Of a stretch of DNA of 64,000 bases, positions 10,706 to 18,892 are shown in pieces (within the stretch, counting starts at the first letter, position 1; each line of letters starts with the position of its first letter). This DNA comes from Cladophialophora immunda (taxonomy: Eukaryota > Ascomycota > Eurotiomycetes > Chaetothyriales > Herpotrichiellaceae): assembly GCF_000835495.1 (NCBI RefSeq), contig NW_015622545.1, positions 744,001-808,000 of the forward strand, written 5' to 3'. The notes beneath the pieces are model-generated. The model was not told the origin of the DNA. It did no database searches and saw nothing but the letters and a program-made list of their open reading frames with translations. A program made the position numbers and the translations under genes.

Positions 10706-11159
10706 CGTTGTTGTCAGGCCGGACTGCACACCCGATGAAATCCTTGGAAGAGCCCATACAGTATTGTTCACGACCTAACTCGACTATTTCACTAGCACAT
10801 TGTGTGCAGAAATGTCGGACTTTATATACCCTAGCATCGATTCGCCTCCGCCACGGATATCAAACGTTCTTGCGACCATCTAATAGTTCAACACCATCGA
10901 TGGCTTCGTCAATCAATACCTACAATGTCCACAGACCTTGGGAGGATCTTCAGCCAGTCAAAGAGAGCGATCACAGCCAATCGCGGTCGTCCTCCAACAC
11001 AAGTCTTTGGATACTGCACAATGCCTGAACAGCTGGATATGTCGGGTCGGACAGTCGGCCCAGTTCCGCCAATCAGATCGTTCCGTTTGCGGAAGACTAA
11101 AGCAACCTGCGGGAGTGACTGTTGACTGTTGACTGCAGACTGCAGTCCTGGCGCCGCCG
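10706..11159 (-). mobile_element. hAT-type MITE, degenerate full-length copy (copy 2)
   Basis: In reverse orientation: the right end gactgcagtcctggc (from 11138) is the inverted family terminus, and gttccgccaatcagatcg is the internal signature. The left end (tcgttgttgtcagg) is a decayed terminus. The middle contains tgtgcagaaatgtcggac and tccacagaccttg, shared with the copies at 42462 and 43287. No target duplication is preserved. Confidence 0.75.
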
Positions 11160-11297
11160 ACGTCGACACCTCCAAAGAGCACGGGTCTCGACGCCATCCG
11201 TAGGCTGATGCCACTGCCAAAGATCGAGGTTGTCAGGGCTTGTTGCCTAGCCAGCCACGTCCCTCTTTCACGAGCAAATCCATCTGCGCAGGAAATT

Positions 11298-12536
11298 TCA
11301 AGGCACTCGACTGGGCGGGCCTGCACAAGTAAGATTCCCCGACGGCTCTTTTCGACAGGAAGACCAAATAGTCAAACAAGCGAGATCTGGGAGCAGACAC
11401 CCGAGCATACAAGAAACGGCGGCACTGGTCACACAGCTGAATGCCATAAAGTGTGGGAGGTCATCATGGTCTGGTAAAACTCGGAGCAAGGCCGAGTGCA
11501 CACCGCCACTAACGGTGCGCATGGGCTCCGGCCTAGGTAAGGCGATGGGAGCACCCATTCTCCCCTGCCCGGGTATCATCAGGGCAGTAACAAATGCGGC
11601 CAAGAGTTGATCATGCGCGTCGTGGAGTTGGGCAAAATGGTAGAGATATTGCAGCGCCTGCTCCGAGGATGGAGCACGCGGAGAGGTGGATGCAGAGTCC
11701 CTCGATGGGATCTGGTGGATTCGGAGAACTTGGTCGTCGCTCTGGAGATGGCACTCCCATGAGGGACAAAAGTCTCGACCAGCCCGACTGAGGGTAGCGC
11801 GCCATCCGCATCCGTTGGCCAGGACGGCGGACCACCAGCGGCATTCCTCGAAGTCGGCATTGCCAACCGGTATGCCAAAGCCCGTCTCGCCATTGCCCAA
11901 TTTTCCCGAGGTGTTGCACGCAGCCTTCTCTTCAGTGTAGCAGATTTGATCCTTGTCCGACTCTCGTCGCAGCTCGACTAGACATGCCGACAGCACATAG
12001 GCCCAGCCTAAAACAAAGGCGACCATGTAATTTCCCTCGCCCCCGGTGCGGCGACATCCCTCAAATCCCAGCCACGCCGAGGGCAAGTCGTCTGAGAGCA
12101 GGCAAAAGCTGGGGCGACTCGATCCGATCGTGATTTGGTGAAGTGCGGATTTCTTGCTCTTCCCGGCGAAGTCGCAGGGAGGCGAGTGGATGGCCCAGAC
12201 CGAGAACCCCTCGAGGTAGATCGATGTGTCGCCGGCGAGCTCTTCAATCTCCGACCGGCCCGGGAGAGAGGGCGTCTGAGGCAGGAGGCTGCTGACGTTG
12301 GCGCAGGAGGAGGGGAAACCGCGAGCCGCGCGGGCGGGGACGAGGAGCGAACGCCATTGACGGCGGGAGCTGTGGAGGACGGCGGAGCATTGCTCAGGAC
12401 TCGGGCGGAGAGGGTCGCTGGTCCGCTCGTTCACTAACCAGAGGGCATGCTCAACGCGGAATGCTGGACGCCGAACGGTGCAGAGGTAGACGTAGAGAAG
12501 TGGGATGTTTATTCTTGGCCCGAATGTTGACGACAC
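11298..12536 (-). CDS. Uncharacterised fungal-specific protein
   Basis: A long minus-strand frame (up to 412 residues) with strong protein character. The middle segment has CYTEEK, an ECRWWSAVLANGCGW block and then SSEQALQYLYHFAQLHDAHDQLLAAF, ending in GAPIALPRPEP. This pattern (WW-A-LAxGxGW, followed by a Ser/Pro linker and an LYxFxxLHDxxDQL helix) is familiar from unannotated ascomycete proteins, but I know no function. The frame opens with GTG at 12536, so the true start is unclear; an upstream exon with ATG near 12663 is possible. No signal peptide or membrane helix is evident, apart from a mildly hydrophobic MVAFVLGWAYVLSACLV stretch that belongs to the family fold. It lies between the SDR pair and the MDR gene. 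Confidence 0.65.
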   Translation of the reverse strand: MSSTFGPRINIPLLYVYLCTVRRPAFRVEHALWLVNERTSDPLRPSPEQCSAVLHSSRRQWRSLLVPARAARGFPSSCANVSSLLPQTPSLPGRSEIEELAGDTSIYLEGFSVWAIHSPPCDFAGKSKKSALHQITIGSSRPSFCLLSDDLPSAWLGFEGCRRTGGEGNYMVAFVLGWAYVLSACLVELRRESDKDQICYTEEKAACNTSGKLGNGETGFGIPVGNADFEECRWWSAVLANGCGWRATLSRAGRDFCPSWECHLQSDDQVLRIHQIPSRDSASTSPRAPSSEQALQYLYHFAQLHDAHDQLLAAFVTALMIPGQGRMGAPIALPRPEPMRTVSGGVHSALLRVLPDHDDLPHFMAFSCVTSAAVSCMLGCLLPDLACLTIWSSCRKEPSGNLTCAGPPSRVP

Positions 12537-12692
12537 CGATTTGTTGCTGAGGGCACGAAGACCAACTAAACCTATTTGGGCATTGGTGCTCGGCTGAGTT
12601 GCCTCTTACTGTTGGGCTGAGCAAAGCGGATGCAATACTATGGCAACTCTGGGTAGATGGCATCGAGGGTGAGCCTCGTATGCATTGGCGAT

Positions 12693-13911
12693 CTATACGA
12701 ATTTGACCACGAATTTGCCCACCCCGCCGCGGCCCTCGTACGCCTGCTGACAGCCGCGGCGAACGGCGTCGAGGTCGTCAAACCGCACCTCACTCATGAC
12801 GGCCTTGACGTGACCGGCCTGGATGACCTCGCCCGCCTCCTCCAGCTTCCGCCTGTCCCACGGCGTGCACATGATCATCTCGTAGTGGACCGAGGTGCCC
12901 ACGAGCCTCCATAGATACCACCACTGGAGCAGGTCCACCAGCCAGGCGACGGCGCGGGGCATGCGCGGAAACACCGGCTTCAGCAAGCCGCTGGGCGGAA
13001 TGCCGGAGGCGGTGATGAAGACGCCCGACTTCGGCTTGACCAGCGGGAAGAGGCCCGTAAAGTCCCAGGGCGCGTTGTAGACCACGTCGACCGAGCCGCG
13101 CGGCACCACTTGGAGCACGTCCTGCGTCTTGTAGTCGACGACCTTGTCGACGATCCCCGGCGTGTACGTCTCGACGAGGGCGACTTTGGGCGTGGAGACG
13201 GTCGTGATTACCTTGCCCGCGCCGTAGACGTTCTTTGCGAGCTGCGTTCCCATGGAGCCCAGCGCGCCAAGGCCGGCAGTCACGAGCACCGTCTTGCCCG
13301 CGATCGTCTCACCCTCGGGCATATGCTTCAGGGCCGTCTCGAACGCTTCGATCCCCGGCATCGTAGCTCCCAGGAGCGACGCCGCCTCGCTGAAGGTCAG
13401 GTTTGCAGGTTTGCGGAGCACGAACTGCTCGGACGCAAGGGCGTACTCGGACAAGAATCCGAAGTGTTCGAAGTCTGCAGTTCTTTCTTTAGCCTGTTGA
13501 GCCCCGACCTCGAAGCCTTGTGCCAGTTACTGCTTGCCGGGTCCGATTCCAACACGTAAACCTCATCTCCAGGCTTCACGGTCGCGACGGCAGACCCGAC
13601 TTGGACGACGACGCCTGCGCCTTCGACGCCCAGCTTGATGGGAAAGCTGGAGAAATCATCAGCCGCCTTTTCTTTTTCTGGTTACCATGCAAACGACATG
13701 CCGACCTGAATGATTGGAGCAACCTGAACGCTCCACTGGCCACCTGCGTGTCGCCAGGGTTCACGGCAGCCGCGCATATGCGGATCAGCACCTCATTTGG
13801 CTTCTTGATCTCGGGCACGGGGAGCTCGACAATTTGATATTCAGCCGGCGTGCAATAGCGTGGCGCGACGAGCGACTTCATGGTTCGAGGGACCGGGGTC
13901 AGATTTGCCAT
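12693..13911 (-). CDS. Zinc-independent MDR oxidoreductase (quinone/enoyl reductase-like)
   Basis: Three exons in phase (13724-13911, 13531-13646, 12693-13474) give 361 residues. The N-terminal GroES-like part contains the LPVPEIKKPNEVLIR strand pair, AAVNPGD, GVEGAGVV and KPGDEVYV. The C-terminal Rossmann part contains VLVTAGLGALGSMGTQLAK, then VVDYKTQDV and VDVVYNAPWDF. I do not see the Cys/His residues of zinc alcohol dehydrogenases, so it fits the zinc-free quinone-oxidoreductase or trans-enoyl-reductase branch using NADPH. The second intron uses GTAACT at 13530. MANLTP at 13911 is the chosen start; MKSLVAP at 13880 aligns better with typical family starts. Its place next to two SDRs suggests a shared reductive pathway. 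Confidence 0.88.
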
Positions 13912-14261
13912 CTTTGGGGGGCCGTGCGGTGTGGTCAGTTCAAAAGTATTGATTTGGCCAGTTGGTCTCAATGGGAGACTCACGTCAAGATTGGCATGAG
14001 GGTGTGAACATGGCGGTGTCCTACAACCTCACGCGTGCGCGTTTGCTAGGCTCCAGCATTCCGCGCACAACCGAGGTTTACCGACTGTCGTGCCAGAAAA
14101 TATGAGAGGGATGTTTTCAGCACCACATTCCGCGCGTTGTAAACACCAGCCAGTCTCCCTGTCGTCGCCTGATCTCAGGATGTCACAAGTCTCGCCCTTT
14201 GTCTCACCCCTGAACGGAGGTTGAGAGGCTCATAAACTTGCCCAGTGGGCTTTGTCCTACA

Positions 14262-14629
14262 AAGGTGAGTGGCACATTCCAGCTAGTGTTGCCCGGTTGC
14301 GCCATTCCAACTCCCCATTCCAGTCTTTATTCTCAAATCTCCCAACCCCCATTCCAGTCTTTATTCTCAAATCTCCCAACCCCCATTCCAGAGAGTCTTT
14401 TGTTCTTAATATATCTATATAAACCCCTACAATCTCTTTCTCCCCACGATAGCTTACTACGACCCCAGCAGCGGACCGGATTCCCCTTCCTCGTCTCTAA
14501 AGCTCTTACGCTCACCATTCTCGTCCCCAGGAACTTCTGGTGGTACGTCCATCACTACTCACTACTCGAACCGACCTCTCTCAGACCAGTCCTACGCCGA
14601 GGCAGAAGAACCTGTTGAAATCCAAAAAG
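14262..14629 (+). promoter_or_regulatory. Duplicated promoter/5' region of paralog A
   Basis: This stretch recurs inverted upstream of paralog B (about 22760-23062). It contains two tandem copies of a unit of about 35 bp (ccattccagtctttattctc then aaatctcccaaccc) where B has one. A tataaa lies at 14418-14423, about 210 bases before the ATG. Conservation outside the coding part shows the duplication was segmental. Confidence 0.6.
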
Positions 14630-15658
14630 ATGCAGAACCTACCAAGCCCAGCCGAAGAGCAGCCGCCGTACGACCGAGTCAAGGCATACCTCGAAGATTT
14701 CAAACTCCACTGTGAGGGCCGAAGGACCGCCGTCGCCCGTGACTTCGACCAGCTCTTCCGATGCCGGATCTCACCTGGCGACTGGCTCAAGGTACAGCGA
14801 GATCTGCATATCTACGACCTCGACGAATCCCCCGGTCGATTCTCATATGAAACCCGTTGCAAATTCTCCTACCATGCCTCAACGTCGACTCTTATCATTG
14901 AATGTGCCGCCCCATCGGCCATGCATGAAGTGGCAGTTGGGTTCATCGAAGGTTGTTTCCGCTCGGTGACCGACCCCACCACTGTGGGCTTTGTTAGAAA
15001 TGAAGACTACGAGCTCAAGGGCGAAGGTCCCGATCCGACCAAAAAGGCAGATCTTGCGCTCGATGAATTTACCCACGGAGGTCACAAGTACAGATGGGTT
15101 CTTGAAGTTGGTTTCTCGGAAACATATGACGAGCTCCTCGAAGACATACAGACCTGGCTGACAAGAAGCGGTGGCGACATCGTCCATGGGGTTTTGATGA
15201 AAATTACAGAAGAGCCGCCATACCGTTGTCCTTTACCGGGTGTCTCCGACGAGGAACTCGAGCGTCGAGGGCTAAAGAGCCATGACGATATATCTGAAGA
15301 CGACTTCGTGATGGAAGGGGAATATGGACCAGTATCTTATCAGGGTGACCGCTGGGTAGGAGAGATTAAGGAGGTCTTCTGGGAAGTCTGGCGCCTGGAT
15401 CCCGAAACACGCCAGCTCCGGCTCGTGGCCCAACGGGAGGTTATTGTCCCCAAAACCAGCTCCTCATCGCAAATCCAACTCGACGAGTTCCTAACGACCG
15501 CCCCAGCTAATGTACAAGCTTCACTAGACTGGGATCTTTTCCGACTCCTTCTCAAGAGAAAAATTCCATCGCTGGGCCTGAAACGATACCAAACGTGGAT
15601 ACGTACACGAAAGAGAAGAGATGGGGATGATAGAAGGACCGACCCAGACTATGTGTGA
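14630..15658 (+). CDS. Paralog A: unknown protein, possible PD-(D/E)XK-like core
   Basis: Single exon, 342 residues from ATG at 14630; the frame is open upstream without an ATG. The protein is acidic and soluble-looking. The stretch KKADLALDEF, then KYRWVLEVGFSETYDELLED and IQTWLTR resembles the Asp...Glu-x-Gly plus helix layout of fungal restriction-endonuclease-fold proteins. The canonical Lys after Glu is replaced, so this fold assignment is only an inference. The best conserved part relative to paralog B is FVMEGEYGPVSYQGDRW followed by FWEVWRL. It is intact and ends in DPDYV. The paralog lies inverted at 22744-16486, interrupted by a copia element. No known function. Confidence 0.75.
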   Translation: MQNLPSPAEEQPPYDRVKAYLEDFKLHCEGRRTAVARDFDQLFRCRISPGDWLKVQRDLHIYDLDESPGRFSYETRCKFSYHASTSTLIIECAAPSAMHEVAVGFIEGCFRSVTDPTTVGFVRNEDYELKGEGPDPTKKADLALDEFTHGGHKYRWVLEVGFSETYDELLEDIQTWLTRSGGDIVHGVLMKITEEPPYRCPLPGVSDEELERRGLKSHDDISEDDFVMEGEYGPVSYQGDRWVGEIKEVFWEVWRLDPETRQLRLVAQREVIVPKTSSSSQIQLDEFLTTAPANVQASLDWDLFRLLLKRKIPSLGLKRYQTWIRTRKRRDGDDRRTDPDYV

Positions 15659-16485
15659 AGGGTTTCTGCGAGACAGTTCGACTATCAGGGTTGCAGGCTC
15701 GTTGGCACTTGGTTGCCATTGCAGGATCGTTGCCAGTCTAATTGCTAGTCTAGTTAGTTGTCATTGCTTACAGGCCTTAATCAAATCATACCATCTGAGC
15801 AGAATTCAAGTTTCGTTCTGGATGACGTTCGGCGTGGACTCGTCAGGAATGGACGTCCCTCTGTTCACATGGCCCAAATTTCCACCAAAAGATGGAAAGA
15901 ACTGACGGGTGAATGTACAAATTGATGCGGGGGTAAGTAATACCACTATATTTCAGCGGCGAATCTTGAAACCCCCCCTCTGTGTGTGTGTCTCTCTCTC
16001 TCTCTCTCTCAAAGTTTCCATTTCCGTTTCCAAGAAGAGGCGGGGGCATGAGCAGCAATGAGCACTGCCGTGAACCCGACACGCCTAGTGCCTCAGACGC
16101 CAGATCGGCCACGGCCGCGGCGCAGTCCTTCGCCTGAGGACTCTCCTGAGCTGGCCTTGCTATCATCGACAGCGCCGCCTGCGATCGGCAGTGGCAGAGG
16201 CAAACGAGTCCGCAAACGGACTATTAGGCTAGTTGAGGCTAGACAACAAGGCTTCCTGCCTAACTCGCAGGACGGCTGAGAGATCAACACCAAGGTTGGC
16301 TATACAAACAGACGGCGACGAGGTCAGGCGGCGGCGAGGTCTAGGAGGAGGGATACGGAGGATGGAGAGCGGAAATTGCCACTAGCTAAATTAGGTGTAG
16401 TTGGCTTCTACAAAGCACTAAGCGAACTTGCGGCCAGCGGAACTTGCGGTGGAACTTGATGGTAATAGCAGAGATGTCCAATCTA
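15659..16485. other. Intergenic between the convergent paralogs
   Basis: Holds a gt/ct microsatellite at about 15976-16011 and a segment at 16021-16076 that recurs at 23102-23254 in the same orientation. The 74-residue frame at 16058-16279 is basic and Ser/Pro-rich and I do not call it a gene. Confidence 0.4.
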
Positions 16486-16629
16486 TCAGTGCCTACGGCG
16501 TGGTGTAGGTCCTGGTACATAGTCCGGGTCGGTCCTTCTGTCATCCCCATCTTTTGTCCCTCGGTTCGATTCCCACTTTAGATATCGACTCGTTGCCATT
16601 TTCTGAATGTCCCTTTGCAACAAGGTTCG
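16486..16629 (-). pseudogene. Paralog B, 3' fragment cut off by the copia insertion
   Basis: Reading the minus strand from the left border of the retrotransposon gives the missing C-terminus of paralog B, with the same GDDRRTDPDY signature as the end of paralog A. It extends a little further to a TGA at 16486-16488. Counting 22744-21840 plus 16624-16486 (one target-site copy) gives 1044 bases, exactly 348 codons, so the two pieces were one uninterrupted frame before the insertion. Confidence 0.85.
16625..16629. other. Target-site duplication, left copy (gttcg)
   Basis: gttcg precedes the 5' LTR and is repeated directly after the 3' LTR at 21840-21844. A 5-bp duplication is standard for Ty1/copia integrases. 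Confidence 0.95.
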
Positions 16630-16837
16630 TGTTGCGCTTGAGACAGTTGCCGTTTTACGTGCGCTTCAGGCGTTACCTAATTGCGCCTAGTGCCAGGAGG
16701 TCTTGCGGCGTGGCAGGACTCAGGGGAGGTCTTCCTGGTACCTAGCATTTTGTATATAGACGTTCAGACCTTGCCTGAGGACAGGCACAGGTAGACAGAC
16801 CAATCCATGACCTGTTCACGATTCTGCTAGTTCAACA
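16630..16837 (+). repeat. 5' LTR of the copia element
   Basis: 208 bp, tgttgcgcttgag to tagttcaaca, with TG...CA ends. It looks identical to 21632-21839. At 208 bp it is short for the group and below the duplicated length usually reported to trigger RIP in Neurospora. A ttttgtatata stretch near 16748-16758 may be its TATA region. Confidence 0.97.
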
Positions 16838-16848
16838 GTTATGAGCCC
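16838..16848 (+). other. Primer-binding site, initiator-tRNA-Met half type
   Basis: gttatgagccc directly after the LTR is complementary to the conserved gggctcataac of the initiator tRNA-Met anticodon stem-loop. Several copia-group elements, including Drosophila copia, prime with this internal half-tRNA rather than with the CCA end. Confidence 0.75.
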
Positions 16849-16975
16849 GGGGCGATTCTAGATCGCGCCGATAGCCATTTACGTTGCATTCCTTGTATAC
16901 AACTACACCTGTTGTATAGGCACACACTGCCTCTCTGACCTCGTCAACGCCTACCTGAAGACCTCCTGTAACGCC

Positions 16976-18892
16976 ATGGACCCTCAGTCCTCGATCAAGC
17001 GGAACGCCGTTATCCTCATAGGTCCTGATACCTGGACTAAATGGCTCTGGATGATCAAGACTAAGGTAGAGATCTATGACCACTGGGTCTTTATTGATCC
17101 TTCGAAAGATGCGAGGCCCGCAGCGCCTCCACCACCTGGTCCTTCCACAGGCACAGACTTAAAGGAATGGCAGATCAGGAAGACTGAGCGCCAGGACTAT
17201 CTGAAGCACGAGGGCAAGATAACTGAGGCCATTGTCGAAAGCATCGACGAGATCCTCGTTCCGCACATTATGCGCACAGACATTACCGATAACTGGCATC
17301 GATTGAGAGCCCTCAAGGCCCAGGTCGCGCCATCCGATCGTGCCAGGGAACTAGGCGTCCAGGCCAAATATCGCGCTCTTTTGAAGGTCAATCGCAGAAC
17401 CAACATCGATAGATGGCTAGGCGAATGGCTCTCTGTCTGTCAGGAGGCGAAAGATCTCAAGTTGCCTGAGGTCGACAAGGACAGGGCACAGAACGATTTT
17501 CTCAATGCAATCAACAGGATCGACGAAGGGTGGGCTAATGCCAAACGCGCCTTGTTCTTTGACGCGCCTGACACAACCAAACCCTCAATTGAGAGCCTGA
17601 TCGCTAGTTATAGAAGGATCAGAGACATGAACAAAAACGAGAAGGTTTTACAGACCTATAGTCTCGACCATTTTGAGGCTGCAAGTGGTGCATTTGCAAC
17701 CCTTAATGGCGTTAAAGACAAGACCCCTGAATGCCTCTGTGGCAAGAGACATTGGTATAAAGACTGCTGGTATCTGAACGCTTCGATCAGACCATTAGGT
17801 TGGAATCCTAATGATGAGATCGATCGACAGATCAAGGCGAAGCTTGACGAGTCACCTAGGCGAAAGAGGCACATCGAGAGGATCCTGAAGGCCGCACGGT
17901 CGTCTGCGAAGTCCAGGAAGGAAGCCAATGGTACCAATGGCAGTAAGCAGATCTCCTTACCTGAGGCAGGCGACGACGGTGAGCGCTCTGGACTAGAGTC
18001 AGTAGGGACCTTTGCGGTGGCATCTTACTCTGCAATGGCTGTCAACGCTCTCAAGGACAACTGGATCCTGGACTCAGGATCAAACGTCCACATTACCAAT
18101 GACAGGAACGCGTTGTTCGACGTGAGAACTCCTGGCGCTACCACAGAGATTGTAGCAGGAACGGGCCGCTGTATAGCAGGCGCAATTGGTTCTGTAACCA
18201 TCAAGGTTAACACACCTGTTGGCATGAAAACAATGACGATCACAGACGTGATTTATGTGCCAGGTTTCATGACTAACATCGTGTCCTTGTCAAGGCTGAA
18301 TAGCAAAGGCGTTCACTTCAGCACTGAGACTAGTCAATTGACTAGAAACGGAAAGGTTATCGCGAAGATTGAACCAGTGGCAGGCCATTGGATCGTGTCA
18401 GTTGATAATCAACCAAAAGGCGCCACGTTCGCGGTGGCCGCAAGCGCGCAAGGCGCGAGATCCGACGGACAGGAGATGGCAGCGCAGGCACATCCAGCGG
18501 CGTTTACCTTAGAGAAGGCACAGCAGGACTATGATCTATCCGCGCTGTGGCATGCTAGAATGGCCCATCCTGGCCCGCAGGCACTTACTAAGTTACCAGG
18601 CGCCGTAGTAGGCATTCGGCTATTCGCGATAAATCACGCAATCTGTGAAGCCTACCGCCTATCGAAGGCCACTCAGTTGATCTCTCGATCAAGCGACAGG
18701 GAGTACCCAGAGGAACACCTATTTCACAGAGTCTCTTACGATCTCCTGGAACTTGACGAGGGCTATAATGGGGACCAATTCGCAGTCTATTTCCAGTGTT
18801 TCAAGACCTCGTTCAATTGCGTGTTTACTCAGCCTCAACGAGTAGGCCTAGTCGGCGTGATTGAGACCTTTATTAAGCATGTGGAACTGTAG
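16976..18892 (+). CDS. Copia gag-protease frame with start of integrase
   Basis: ATG at 16976, 638 codons without a stop. The N-terminal 270 residues are helical, charged gag. A zinc-knuckle-like CLCGKRHWYKDC follows. WILDSGSNVHIT is the aspartic protease active site (DSG). LWHARMAHPG is the GAG-pre-integrase His motif. The frame ends with TAG at 18890 inside the integrase core region. The reading continues in the same frame to 21598, so this TAG is one of a series of internal stops rather than the natural end. About 20 Gln codons in this half are all intact. Confidence 0.92.
   Translation: MDPQSSIKRNAVILIGPDTWTKWLWMIKTKVEIYDHWVFIDPSKDARPAAPPPPGPSTGTDLKEWQIRKTERQDYLKHEGKITEAIVESIDEILVPHIMRTDITDNWHRLRALKAQVAPSDRARELGVQAKYRALLKVNRRTNIDRWLGEWLSVCQEAKDLKLPEVDKDRAQNDFLNAINRIDEGWANAKRALFFDAPDTTKPSIESLIASYRRIRDMNKNEKVLQTYSLDHFEAASGAFATLNGVKDKTPECLCGKRHWYKDCWYLNASIRPLGWNPNDEIDRQIKAKLDESPRRKRHIERILKAARSSAKSRKEANGTNGSKQISLPEAGDDGERSGLESVGTFAVASYSAMAVNALKDNWILDSGSNVHITNDRNALFDVRTPGATTEIVAGTGRCIAGAIGSVTIKVNTPVGMKTMTITDVIYVPGFMTNIVSLSRLNSKGVHFSTETSQLTRNGKVIAKIEPVAGHWIVSVDNQPKGATFAVAASAQGARSDGQEMAAQAHPAAFTLEKAQQDYDLSALWHARMAHPGPQALTKLPGAVVGIRLFAINHAICEAYRLSKATQLISRSSDREYPEEHLFHRVSYDLLELDEGYNGDQFAVYFQCFKTSFNCVFTQPQRVGLVGVIETFIKHVEL

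Noticed and set aside
9771..10757. 328-residue minus-strand frame
   Set aside because: Lies antisense to the SDR gene at 9762-10517; its Arg/Leu/Val-rich composition is that of the reverse complement of a GC-rich coding exon.
18890..18892. TAG at the end of the gag frame as a programmed gag-pol readthrough stop
   Set aside because: It lies within the integrase region rather than at the gag border and is followed by many more stops, so it is one of a series.
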